Of a stretch of DNA of 64,000 nucleotides, positions 16,340 to 24,259 are shown one piece after another; the stretch's first letter is position 1, and the number at the start of each line of letters is the position of its first letter. A program made the translations under genes and the position numbers. The notes under the pieces are model-generated. The model was not told where the DNA came from and made no database searches. It saw only the letters and a program-made list of their open reading frames with translations. Source of the stretch: DATKMK01 sp035541895 (lineage in GTDB: Bacteria; Desulfobacterota; Binatia; HRBIN30; JACQVA1); assembly GCA_035541895.1 (NCBI GenBank), contig DATKMK010000066.1:62001-126000 (forward strand), written 5' to 3'.

Positions 16340-16374
16340 TAGCCGCGGCGCGACCTCCGAACCCCGGTCCCGTC

Positions 16375-16411
16375 GTTGCATTCCGCACGATCGCTCATTG
16401 CATTTCGCAAG
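16375..16411 (+). promoter_or_regulatory. TTGCATT motifs upstream of kup
   Basis: TTGCATTCCGC (16376-16386) and ATTGCATTTCGCAA (16397-16410) lie 85-115 bp upstream of the predicted kup start. A further TTTTGCAATGTGCAATG (16445-16461) abuts the -24 element. These resemble the motifs before kdp and the small membrane gene. Confidence 0.4.
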
Positions 16412-16464
16412 ATAGCGCGTGGTTAGCGGGCTCGCGATCCTTGATTTTGCAATGTGCAATGTTC

Positions 16465-16480
16465 GGGCACGACATACGCT
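16465..16480 (+). promoter_or_regulatory. Weak sigma-54-like motif upstream of kup
   Basis: GGGCACG-ACAT-ACGCT keeps GG and GC at the right spacing but has three mismatches to consensus. It predicts a start near 16491, just before the chosen kup ATG. Confidence 0.33.
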
Positions 16481-16494
16481 GCTGCGACGCCCGC

Positions 16495-18480
16495 ATGGGT
16501 ATTTCATTGCAGCAGAGGCGCCTTGAGGAAGCATCAATTGGGTACTTGGAGTCTGCGGCGAGGTTGTCGGAGGCATCGGGAGAAGACGCGTCCGAAGCGC
16601 ACCATGCGACGGCGCACGCTGGGAAGTCGCCGCTTGCGCTTCTGTGCTTGACGGCGATCGGAGTGGTGTATGGCGACATCGGCACCAGCCCGCTGTATGC
16701 GATTCGCGAGTGTTTCTTCGGACCGCACGGAGTTCCGGTGAGTCAGGTCAACGTGCTTGGCGTGCTGTCGTTGATCGTCTGGGCTCTCATCATCGTGGTG
16801 ACCCTGAAGTATCACGTCTATGTGTTGCGAGCGGACAACCACGGGGAGGGCGGCATCCTCGCCCTGATGTCGTTGGTACGGAAGGATCACGATCGTAGCG
16901 CGCGCGGAGCGGTCATGGTGGCGTTCGGACTGTTCGGTGCCGCGTTGCTCTATGGCGACGGTGTACTAACGCCCGCGATTTCGGTGTTGAGTGCGATCGA
17001 GGGCCTCGAGGTGGCGACCCCGTTCTTTTCGCCGTTCGTCGTGCCCATTACCGTTGTCATTCTGATCGGTCTCTTCCTGTTTCAACGCCGCGGCACGGCC
17101 GGCGTCGGGGTGATCTTCGGGCCCGTCATCTTGATCTGGTTTGCCACGCTCGCGGTCCTCGGCGTCATCAACATCGCGCACGCGCCGGGGGTTTTGGCAG
17201 CGGTCAACCCGGCCTACGCGATCACCTTTCTGCACCAGAATGGTGCCATGGGGTACCTCGTCTTGGGCGCGGTGTTTCTGGTGGCGACCGGTGGCGAAGC
17301 GCTCTACGCTGATCTCGGCCACTTCGGCGAGCTGCCGATTCAAATCGATTGGTTCGCGATCGTCGGCCCGTCGCTGCTGCTCAACTATTTCGGTCAGGGT
17401 GCGTTATTGCTGCACGACCCGGAGATGGCGCACAATCCATTCTATCGGATGGCGCCAAGTTGGGCCCTCTATCCGTTGGTTGTCCTTGCGGCGATGGCGA
17501 CCATCATTGCGTCGCAGGCGGTCATCTCCGGCGTGTTTTCGCTCACGCGCCAAGCGGTCCAGCTCGGCTTCGCGCCGCGGGTCGAGATTATTCACACGTC
17601 CTCGCGCGAGATCGGCCAGATCTACATTCCGGGCGCCAACTGGGGTCTCATGGTCGGCACGATCGGGCTGGTCATCGCGTTTCAAAATTCCAGCAACCTG
17701 GCCGCCGCGTACGGCGTCGCGGTGACGACCACGATGATCATCACCACGTTGCTGGCCTATGTGGTGTCGCGCCGTCTGTGGAAGTGGAGCCTGCCGGTTG
17801 CGGTGCTGGTGACCGTCGGATTTCTCATCGGCGACCTCGCCTTCTTCGGCGCCAACATCGTCAAGGTCGCGCAAGGGGGATGGTTCCCGCTGCTGATCGG
17901 CATCGTGGGTTTTGTGCTGTTCACAACCTGGCAGAAGGGGCGGGCGCTGTTGGCGGCCGAACTCGACAAGACGGCGTTGCCGCTGAGCACCTTTGTGGAA
18001 GATCTACAGCGCCACAATGTCACGCGGGTGCCGGGCACGGCGGTGTTTCTCAATAGCTCGGCAGAGAATACTCCGATCGCTTTGCTCCACAATCTCAAGT
18101 TGAATCGAATGCTTCACGAGCGAAACTTCGTTCTCACGCTGGTTACCGAAGAGGTCCCCTACGTTCCCGCAGCGCATCGGCTAAGCATCGAGCCACTGGC
18201 GGTCGGCTTTTGCCGCTTGGTTGCCCGCTACGGGTTCAAGGAGGATCCAGATGTCCCCGCCCTGCTCGCACTCGCGCGCGAACAGGGACAACCCATCGAT
18301 CCGGCCAACGTGACGTACATTCTCAGCAACAATAGCCTTATCCCAGGACGCGGTCCCGCGCTGGCACGCTGGCGTCGCCGCCTGTTCGTGTTCTTGTCGC
18401 GCAACGCGTTGCGACCGTCACTGTTCTTCCGCTTGCCGCTCAACCGCGTGATCGAGCTTGGGATGCAGATCACGGTGTGA
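16495..18480 (+). CDS. kup: Kup low-affinity potassium uptake transporter
   Basis: The 661-residue protein is a KUP/HAK/KT potassium:proton symporter with about twelve membrane helices and a C-terminal cytoplasmic domain. The signature GVVYGDIGTSPLYA near the first helix, followed by LKYHVYVLRADNHGEGGILAL and GDGVLTPAISVLSAIEGLEV, identifies it clearly. The exact start is uncertain: the ATG at 16495 has no good ribosome binding site and yields a long polar N-terminus of about 45 residues, and a TTG further in is possible. It lies in the potassium block, so high-affinity (Kdp) and constitutive-type (Kup) uptake are encoded together. Confidence 0.95.
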   Translation: MGISLQQRRLEEASIGYLESAARLSEASGEDASEAHHATAHAGKSPLALLCLTAIGVVYGDIGTSPLYAIRECFFGPHGVPVSQVNVLGVLSLIVWALIIVVTLKYHVYVLRADNHGEGGILALMSLVRKDHDRSARGAVMVAFGLFGAALLYGDGVLTPAISVLSAIEGLEVATPFFSPFVVPITVVILIGLFLFQRRGTAGVGVIFGPVILIWFATLAVLGVINIAHAPGVLAAVNPAYAITFLHQNGAMGYLVLGAVFLVATGGEALYADLGHFGELPIQIDWFAIVGPSLLLNYFGQGALLLHDPEMAHNPFYRMAPSWALYPLVVLAAMATIIASQAVISGVFSLTRQAVQLGFAPRVEIIHTSSREIGQIYIPGANWGLMVGTIGLVIAFQNSSNLAAAYGVAVTTTMIITTLLAYVVSRRLWKWSLPVAVLVTVGFLIGDLAFFGANIVKVAQGGWFPLLIGIVGFVLFTTWQKGRALLAAELDKTALPLSTFVEDLQRHNVTRVPGTAVFLNSSAENTPIALLHNLKLNRMLHERNFVLTLVTEEVPYVPAAHRLSIEPLAVGFCRLVARYGFKEDPDVPALLALAREQGQPIDPANVTYILSNNSLIPGRGPALARWRRRLFVFLSRNALRPSLFFRLPLNRVIELGMQITV

Positions 18481-18525
18481 TGGATGGGCGTGTCCGGCCC
18501 GAAGCCGACGGGCTGCACAAGGGAG

Positions 18526-19200
18526 TTAGCGGAGCTGCTGCGTCGTGCGGAAGTGCAGTTTGGCGACTTTGGCCAGTGCGGCCGCGCCGTGCTTGGCGAC
18601 GTAACGACGGCCGGATTCCAACACCGGCGGGCCCGCGCCCTTTGCGAGTTCAACGCCGACGCTCTCGCCGAGGCGCGCGAGACGACTGACGAACTCGCTG
18701 CGCGCGACGATGGATGCTGCGGCCACGGCGACGTCCTCCTCGGCGCGATGACGCTGTTCGAGGTGAACCGCCTTGCCCTTCGTTTGTAAGGCGCGCTGCA
18801 GCACACGCTCGTCGGCGAACTGATCCGAGATGACGCGCGAGCACGCCACGTCGCCGAGGAGGTCCTCGATCGCGCGCGCGTGCGCCCAGGCCAGCAATCG
18901 GTTGAGATTCTTCACCTCGGCGTACAGCGAATTGTAGCGCTCGGGTCCGATGGCGACGACTCGTACCGGACAGGTGCGTCGGATCTCGCCGGCGAGCTCG
19001 CCGATGCGTTTGTCCGACAACGTCTTGCTATCGCGCACCCCGGCCTGCCGCAGCAACGTCGCGCTCTGCTCGTGGACATAGACCGCCGCAACCACGAGCG
19101 GCCCGAAGTAGTCGCCTTTTCCCGCTTCATCGGTACCGATCCAACCGCCCGGAGCGGTCGGCGGCAACAGCGCAAAGTCCTTCTGAGTCGTTGTCGACAT
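18526..19200 (-). CDS. rnhC: Ribonuclease HIII, short form
   Basis: The 224-residue enzyme removes RNA from RNA-DNA hybrids. The catalytic motif GTDEAGKGDYFGPLVVAA is the RNase HIII version rather than HII. RHRAEEDVAVAAASIVAR carries further active-site residues, and the C-terminal KLHFRTTQQL is typical of HIII. Normal RNase HIII proteins have about 300 residues with an N-terminal TBP-like substrate-binding domain. Here only about 20 residues precede the catalytic domain, so that domain is absent. The start at 19200 is the only good ATG. It converges on kup with 45 bp between the stops. Confidence 0.88.
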   Translation of the reverse strand: MSTTTQKDFALLPPTAPGGWIGTDEAGKGDYFGPLVVAAVYVHEQSATLLRQAGVRDSKTLSDKRIGELAGEIRRTCPVRVVAIGPERYNSLYAEVKNLNRLLAWAHARAIEDLLGDVACSRVISDQFADERVLQRALQTKGKAVHLEQRHRAEEDVAVAAASIVARSEFVSRLARLGESVGVELAKGAGPPVLESGRRYVAKHGAAALAKVAKLHFRTTQQLR

Positions 19201-19240
19201 GCGCGCTTCGAATAGCGCGTCTGCTGGAATCAGTCACGAG

Positions 19241-19343
19241 GGGTGAGTGGTCAGAAGTGAGTCGTGAGCCGACTGAGCGGAGTGTCGTTCCGCCCACTCA
19301 CTGTTCCCGACTCACCACTCACGACTCATCATTCACCACTCCC
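19241..19343. repeat. Imperfect inverted repeat with GAGTGGTGAG units
   Basis: Left arm 19241-19268 and right arm 19320-19343 are imperfect reverse complements built from GAGTGGT and TGAGTCGTGAG units, separated by about 50 bases. It fills the space between rnhC and the porin gene. It resembles a small dispersed palindromic repeat rather than a classical terminator, since there is no T-tract. Confidence 0.55.
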
Positions 19344-19422
19344 TTGACCCTGCATTCCCCCTCGCATAGTTCTCGCGCCCACTGGGAGGATGTCGGTGGG
19401 TCGAGGTGACACGATCAAATGG

Positions 19423-20583
19423 ATGCGACTGGTGGTCCTTGCGACCCTGCTGGCAGCGGGAGCACGTGCGGCGTGGGCCGAGCCGTATCTCGCGGTACGC
19501 GAGGGCTACAACTGCAGCGGTTGCCACACCAACGTGACCGGCGGGGGCAAGCGGACGGAAATCGTGACCACTCACCCGCGCGAGATCTTGCGCTACCCAG
19601 ACTTCCTCGGAACGTTCTCCAGCCCCGCCGACAAGTTCACGGGTGAAGTCAACAAGTATATCGGTGTCGGCGGCGATTTGCGGGTCAGCAACCTCGCGAC
19701 GTTCCAGGATCAAGGTGTGAACGGCCGGGTCGACAACAACAAGGTCTTCCGCGGTCGACTGGAGACCGACAGCCTCGACGCGACCGAAGCCGCGGTGTTT
19801 CTCGAACTCCGTCTGATTCCGGACGCCTTGAGTTTCTACGTCGATCAGCAGTTCGCCACGAGCACACAAACTCGCGAAGTGTGGGGCATGTTGCGCGGGT
19901 TGCCGTGGAACGGCTTCATCAAAGCCGGGCGTATGTTTCAGCCGTACGGACTGCAACTGCAAGATGACACCGCGTTCATTCGGGGTGGAGCGAACGTGTC
20001 GGCGACGACGAACTTCAGCTTCAACACCCGCCAACCCGCCGCCGAGATCGGCATCGAGCCCGGACCGTACAGCGCCATCGTCGCGGTATCCGACGGCACG
20101 TCGAATGACCGGGATCTGTGGGTCACGGGAACGGTCTCGGCGATGTGGACCGATTTGCCGGTGGTGCGCAACGTCTTCGTCGGCGGCTCGGCCGCACACA
20201 TGGGCGGCCAGAGCGAGAATTTCGAGTTCGGTTTCTTCGGCGGCACCAACTTGGGGCCGCTGACCGGATTGGCTGAAGTCGATTTTCTCGACACCCGAAC
20301 CCCGACCTCGGGTGGACATCAGGGCACGTTCATCAGCTACGGCGAATTGGACTACCTGGCGCTGGGCTGGCTCAACGTCAAAGGCGCCATCAGCTACGCC
20401 GACGATGACGGCGATCTCTCCAGTCGCGCCGACGACAGTGAGAACGTCGTGCGCGTCGGCGTCGAGCCGTTCCTCAACCGATTTCTTCAGCTTCGCGTGT
20501 TCTACCAAGTCAGCAACGGTGTCGAGAACAAACCCAATCACAACCAGAACCAGTTGCTCACCGAGTTGCATCTGTTTTTCTGA
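19423..20583 (+). CDS. Outer-membrane beta-barrel protein with N-terminal c-type haem motif
   Basis: The product (386 residues from the ATG at 19423; an ATG at 19390 would add eleven) has a signal peptide ending AARAAWA-like before EPYLAV. One CSGCH haem-binding motif follows within the first 40 mature residues, then a region rich in alternating polar and aromatic strands ending in LTELHLFF. The terminal Phe is typical of outer-membrane barrels. It lacks a close family match that I can name; a porin-like protein with an attached monohaem domain is the best description. It may conduct electrons or pass a substrate across the outer membrane. The CxxxCH lipoprotein on the opposite strand ends 50 bp away. 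Confidence 0.75.
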   Translation: MRLVVLATLLAAGARAAWAEPYLAVREGYNCSGCHTNVTGGGKRTEIVTTHPREILRYPDFLGTFSSPADKFTGEVNKYIGVGGDLRVSNLATFQDQGVNGRVDNNKVFRGRLETDSLDATEAAVFLELRLIPDALSFYVDQQFATSTQTREVWGMLRGLPWNGFIKAGRMFQPYGLQLQDDTAFIRGGANVSATTNFSFNTRQPAAEIGIEPGPYSAIVAVSDGTSNDRDLWVTGTVSAMWTDLPVVRNVFVGGSAAHMGGQSENFEFGFFGGTNLGPLTGLAEVDFLDTRTPTSGGHQGTFISYGELDYLALGWLNVKGAISYADDDGDLSSRADDSENVVRVGVEPFLNRFLQLRVFYQVSNGVENKPNHNQNQLLTELHLFF

Positions 20584-20632
20584 CGCGCCGCGGAGCGCGC
20601 GGGCGCCCGGCTTCTGCAAATCCGCCAAGGTG

Positions 20633-21619
20633 CTACGGCTGTGCGCCTTGGGTGATCCAATCGCGGATCAGCTGAACCTGCGCGGCGCTAAGGGGCGCCT
20701 TGCCGGACGGCATCGGGGCGCCTTGAGCGAGCGTCGGGTTGGTGAGCTTGATTACCAGGAAGCTGTTGTCGGGATCGCCTGGTTTGACCCGCAGCAATCC
20801 GGCTTGCTGCGCCGAGAAGTTCGCCGCGGTCACGTCGACCAATTGATCGTAGGACCTGCCGTCGGTGAGGATGAGGTTGCCGGCTTGGCTCTGGCTGGAG
20901 TGACACAGCACGTCGGCGCAGGTCGCGTCGAAGATCTGGGTCTGAATGTTCGCCAGTGTCGCGTCGGGGTTGAAGGTCGGCGTCGACGTGATCGTTGCCG
21001 TTGCCGTCGGCGTCGGTGACGCGGTCGGTGTTGGCGTCGCGGTCGGTGTTGCCGTGGGATGCAATGTGCCGGTCGGTGTGATGGTTGGCGTGGGCGTCTG
21101 AGTTGGCGTCCCGGTGTCGGTCGGAGTGGCCGTCGATGTGGCGGAACCGGTGGCGGTGCTCGATGCGGTCGGGGTGGGTGTGACCCCTTCGAATTCCGGT
21201 GCGCCGGCAGCGATCCAGTTGCGAATCAGATCGATCTGCGCGGCCGACAGCGGCGAGCCCGACTGCGGCATCAGCGCACCTTGGGGGGCGCTCGGATTGG
21301 TCACTTTGATCAGCAGAAAGCTTGCGTCGGGTTGGAACGGCGCGACCCGTACCAGACCAGCGTTGCGCGCGGCAAGATTGTTGGAGAGTACGTTGACGAG
21401 TTGCGAGTACGACACCCCCTCGACGAGCGCCAGGTTGCCGGCGGGGGCGACTAGGTTGTGGCAACTGCCCGCGACGCAGCTTTGGTTGAAGATTTCCCGT
21501 TGGATGGCGGCGAAGCCGGTGCCGCCGCTGGTCGTCGCCGGCCCATTGCCGGCGCAGCCGAGTGCGCACGCGGCGAGCGCGAACAGCACGGCCGACGGCC
21601 TCGCGAGCGAGCACCTCAT
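20633..21619 (-). CDS. Lipoprotein with two CxxxCH cytochrome-like domains and Thr-Pro linker
   Basis: The 328-residue protein starts with a lipoprotein signal peptide (lipobox AACALGC). Two copies of an approximately 100-residue domain follow. Each begins IQxxIF, contains a CxxxCH haem motif (CVAGSCH and CADVLCH), and ends in LSAAQ(I/V)xLIRxWI. The copies are joined by a Thr-Pro-rich linker of about 75 residues. The domain resembles the monohaem cytochromes found in planctomycetes and deltaproteobacteria. The start at 21619 gives a proper signal peptide. It lies 49 bp downstream of the Cys-rich secreted protein and is probably co-transcribed. Likely role: periplasmic electron transfer. Confidence 0.8.
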   Translation of the reverse strand: MRCSLARPSAVLFALAACALGCAGNGPATTSGGTGFAAIQREIFNQSCVAGSCHNLVAPAGNLALVEGVSYSQLVNVLSNNLAARNAGLVRVAPFQPDASFLLIKVTNPSAPQGALMPQSGSPLSAAQIDLIRNWIAAGAPEFEGVTPTPTASSTATGSATSTATPTDTGTPTQTPTPTITPTGTLHPTATPTATPTPTASPTPTATATITSTPTFNPDATLANIQTQIFDATCADVLCHSSQSQAGNLILTDGRSYDQLVDVTAANFSAQQAGLLRVKPGDPDNSFLVIKLTNPTLAQGAPMPSGKAPLSAAQVQLIRDWITQGAQP

Positions 21620-21668
21620 GGCAGCGACCAAATGGTGGCGACCAAACGCAACCGGAGCCGGGAGCGAC

Positions 21669-22016
21669 CTAGAGGCCCTTCGCCCCGCTGACTTGAATGC
21701 TGGCGACACCTTGCTTGACGAACTTCTTGCCGCTGATTTCGGCGCGCACGCCGGCGAGCTTCTTCGCGGCCTCGTACGGCGAGGTGTTGTCGTGATCTTC
21801 GATCAACAAGTACACCTCACCCGCATCGGTAAGCACGCCGATCGGCACGCCTTGCTTGGCGCACAACTGGGCGCAGGCCTTGTGAGACGGGCCTTGGCTG
21901 CCTTTGGCCATATAGCAGGCCATATCGAGAATCTCGCCCTGCACCGTCACGGCCTCCTGCGCCGAAAGCGGCGCGGCGAGGACCAAAAAGGCTAGGGCGA
22001 TCCGGCGGAGATTCAT
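21669..22016 (-). CDS. Small secreted protein with conserved Cys/His motif, function unknown
   Basis: The 115-residue protein has a signal peptide (MNLRRIALAFLVLAAPLSA) and a cysteine-containing motif DMACYMAKG followed by SHKACAQLCAKQGVPIGVL. Similar motifs occur in short secreted proteins of several phyla, possibly binding a metal, but no function is established. The C-terminal part is an OB-like beta domain. A good ribosome binding site (AAGGGAGA) supports the ATG at 22016. It heads a two-gene unit with the CxxxCH lipoprotein and is divergent from the LytS-type kinase gene. Confidence 0.72.
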   Translation of the reverse strand: MNLRRIALAFLVLAAPLSAQEAVTVQGEILDMACYMAKGSQGPSHKACAQLCAKQGVPIGVLTDAGEVYLLIEDHDNTSPYEAAKKLAGVRAEISGKKFVKQGVASIQVSGAKGL

Positions 22017-22226
22017 CGAGGTCTCCCTTTTCAAACGTCGTCGGAGTGAACTAGTATGTGCGGGGTAGAGCATTGTCAATTTTCCTCGCGCGCAACAGAG
22101 TGGCGACCGCTCAGACCGATTTATTGCGATGCTCTTCGGTCGAATTGGCAGGATATGCGGTCGCAAACGAGGCTGGAGTTCCGAGGTGGGTCGCTCGCGC
22201 GGAACAATTGACCGGTTGGCCACAAC

Positions 22227-23405
22227 GTGAGTGACAGAGCCATGAAGCGCGCGCAACATATTGTCGAGGGCGCGGCGCGTCTCGAACGCTGGCGCGGCGA
22301 CGTACACATGCGCGCAGAAAACGCCTTTCGGCAGCAACTCGGATTCGTGTATGGAACCGGGCTGGCGTACGGTCTCCACCTCGGGTTGATCCATCTGTAT
22401 CTCTTCCGTTCGCCGCGCGCGCTGTTGGCGTTCACGGTCGCGACACTGATTTTTTCCTCGCTCACCCTCGTGCTGTGGAAGTGGGTGCTGCCGCTGTTCT
22501 CCGATTGGCCGCACGGGCGGCGGCTGGCGGCACAGATCGCGGTGGGCGTGGTGGCCTTCGCGACGCTATCGGTGCTGACGACCGAAGGCAACGCAGCGCT
22601 GTTCGGAGGGCTATCGATTTTTCACCCGTATCAAGGCGAGGACATCGCCGTCACGATTCACCGCGAGGCGCTGCAGCGCGCACCGCTGATCTACACGCTG
22701 ATCCCAATCGTGCCGACCGTGCTGCTGTGCGTGGTCGGATTCAATCAGCACTGGTGGCGGATCGTGACCCTGGAAGGGCGCGAGCGCGAGCTGCGGGAGC
22801 TGGCGGTGTCGGCGCAGCTCGCGGCCCTGCGGGCGCAACTCAACCCGCACTTTTTCTTCAATAGCCTCAACTCGATCGCGCAGTTGATTTCCACCGATCC
22901 GGCGAAGGCGGAGGCCTGCGTCGAACGGCTGGCGGAGATTTTCCGCTACATGCTGCGCCGCGGTCACACGGAGTTCGTGCCGCTCCAGGAAGAGTTGGAG
23001 ATCGCCGAGGCGTACTTGGAAATCGAGCGGGCGCGCTTCGGCGATGATCTGGCCGTCGACGAGCAGATCGACGAGCGCGCCCGCGCGGTGCGACTGCCGG
23101 AGCTGATCCTGCAACCGCTGGTGGAGAACGCCGTCAAGCACGGCGTGTCACGCAAAATCGGCGGCGGTCAGGTCCGCATCGAAGCCGCGTTCGACAACGG
23201 TGATCTGCGCCTCACGGTTGCCGACACCGGGGCCGGGATTCAAGATGCCAGTCGAATTTTTGAATCGGGCGTCGGGCTGAAGAACGTGCGCGCCCGCTTG
23301 CTTCGGTTGTACGGGCCGGCGTATGCGCCGGTGGTCAAGAGTATCGCGGGGCACGGAACGACGGTGACGCTGCGGATTCCCACGACGACAGTGAGCACTG
23401 CATGA
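22227..23405 (+). CDS. LytS/YehU-type sensor histidine kinase
   Basis: The 392-residue protein has an N-terminal membrane module of four helices (about residues 38-180) and a cytoplasmic His_kinase/HATPase_c unit. The phospho-acceptor region QLNPHFFFNSLNSIAQL near residue 210, LQPLVENAVKHGVSRKIGGG and DTGAGI near the end are diagnostic. The start is GTG 22227 or ATG 22242. It overlaps the response-regulator gene by four bases. The signal is unknown. The divergent neighbours are secreted electron-transfer-like proteins, which could be targets. Confidence 0.92.
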   Translation: MSDRAMKRAQHIVEGAARLERWRGDVHMRAENAFRQQLGFVYGTGLAYGLHLGLIHLYLFRSPRALLAFTVATLIFSSLTLVLWKWVLPLFSDWPHGRRLAAQIAVGVVAFATLSVLTTEGNAALFGGLSIFHPYQGEDIAVTIHREALQRAPLIYTLIPIVPTVLLCVVGFNQHWWRIVTLEGRERELRELAVSAQLAALRAQLNPHFFFNSLNSIAQLISTDPAKAEACVERLAEIFRYMLRRGHTEFVPLQEELEIAEAYLEIERARFGDDLAVDEQIDERARAVRLPELILQPLVENAVKHGVSRKIGGGQVRIEAAFDNGDLRLTVADTGAGIQDASRIFESGVGLKNVRARLLRLYGPAYAPVVKSIAGHGTTVTLRIPTTTVSTA

Positions 23406-24154
23406 TTAGCACCCTCATCGCCGACGACGAGAAGCTCGCGCGCGATCGGATCGCGTCGTTTCTTCGCGGTATCGGCGACGTCGAGGTGGTGGGGCAGGCG
23501 CGCAACGGCGTCGAGGCGGTGAAGCTCATCGAAGAGACGGACCCGCAGCTCGTGCTGCTCGACGTGCAAATGCCCGGACTCGACGGCTTCGATGTGCTGC
23601 GCAGCATCACGAAGACACCTCACGTGGTGTTCGCGACGGCGTTCGACGAGTACGCGATCCGTGCCTTCGAGGTGCACGCGGCGGACTACCTGCTCAAGCC
23701 CATCAGCCGGGGACGATTGGAGCAAGCCATCCAGCGGGTGCGCACGCGGTTGTCGCAACACGCACCCGCCCCGGAACTGCGCGAGCTGATCGAGCGGCTG
23801 GCCACCCCGGTGCCGCGGTTTGCGACCCAGTTGCCGGTGCACAAAGGGCGGCAGATTCTCATTCTCAACGTCGGAGACATCTTGTGGTTCGAAGTTCGCT
23901 TCCGGCTGGTCTACGCCCACGCCGACGGCATGCAGTACATGACCAACTTCACGCTCAAGGAGTTGGAGGATCGGCTCGATCCGGAGGTGTTCTTCCGCGC
24001 CCACAAATCACGGCTGGTCAACCTGCACCGGGTCAAGGCGATCGTGCCCTGGTTCGGGGGCCGGTTCAAGTTGGTGATGCGGGACCAGGCAAGTTCCGAG
24101 GTCGAACTGAGCCGCGCGCAAGCGCGCGTGTTGCGCGGCCGCATGAAGTGGTAG
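23402..24154 (+). CDS. LytTR-family response regulator
   Basis: The 250-residue protein has a receiver domain (ADDEKLAR at the N-terminus, phospho-acceptor Asp in VLLDVQMPGLDG, Lys in YLLKPI). A C-terminal LytTR DNA-binding domain follows, with ILWFEVRFRLVYAHADG and FFRAHKSRLVNLHRVKAI. It is translationally coupled to the kinase gene by an ATGA overlap. LytTR regulators bind paired imperfect direct repeats; I could not assign such sites here. Confidence 0.95.
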   Translation: MISTLIADDEKLARDRIASFLRGIGDVEVVGQARNGVEAVKLIEETDPQLVLLDVQMPGLDGFDVLRSITKTPHVVFATAFDEYAIRAFEVHAADYLLKPISRGRLEQAIQRVRTRLSQHAPAPELRELIERLATPVPRFATQLPVHKGRQILILNVGDILWFEVRFRLVYAHADGMQYMTNFTLKELEDRLDPEVFFRAHKSRLVNLHRVKAIVPWFGGRFKLVMRDQASSEVELSRAQARVLRGRMKW

Positions 24155-24259
24155 GCGGGGCCGACCTCGCGTTGACGCTGTCCGAGAAACTGTTTACAGT
24201 CCGACGTCGTTTCGCTGCCATAGAACGGAAGGTTTTGCCGCCTCAACGAAGGAGACCGG

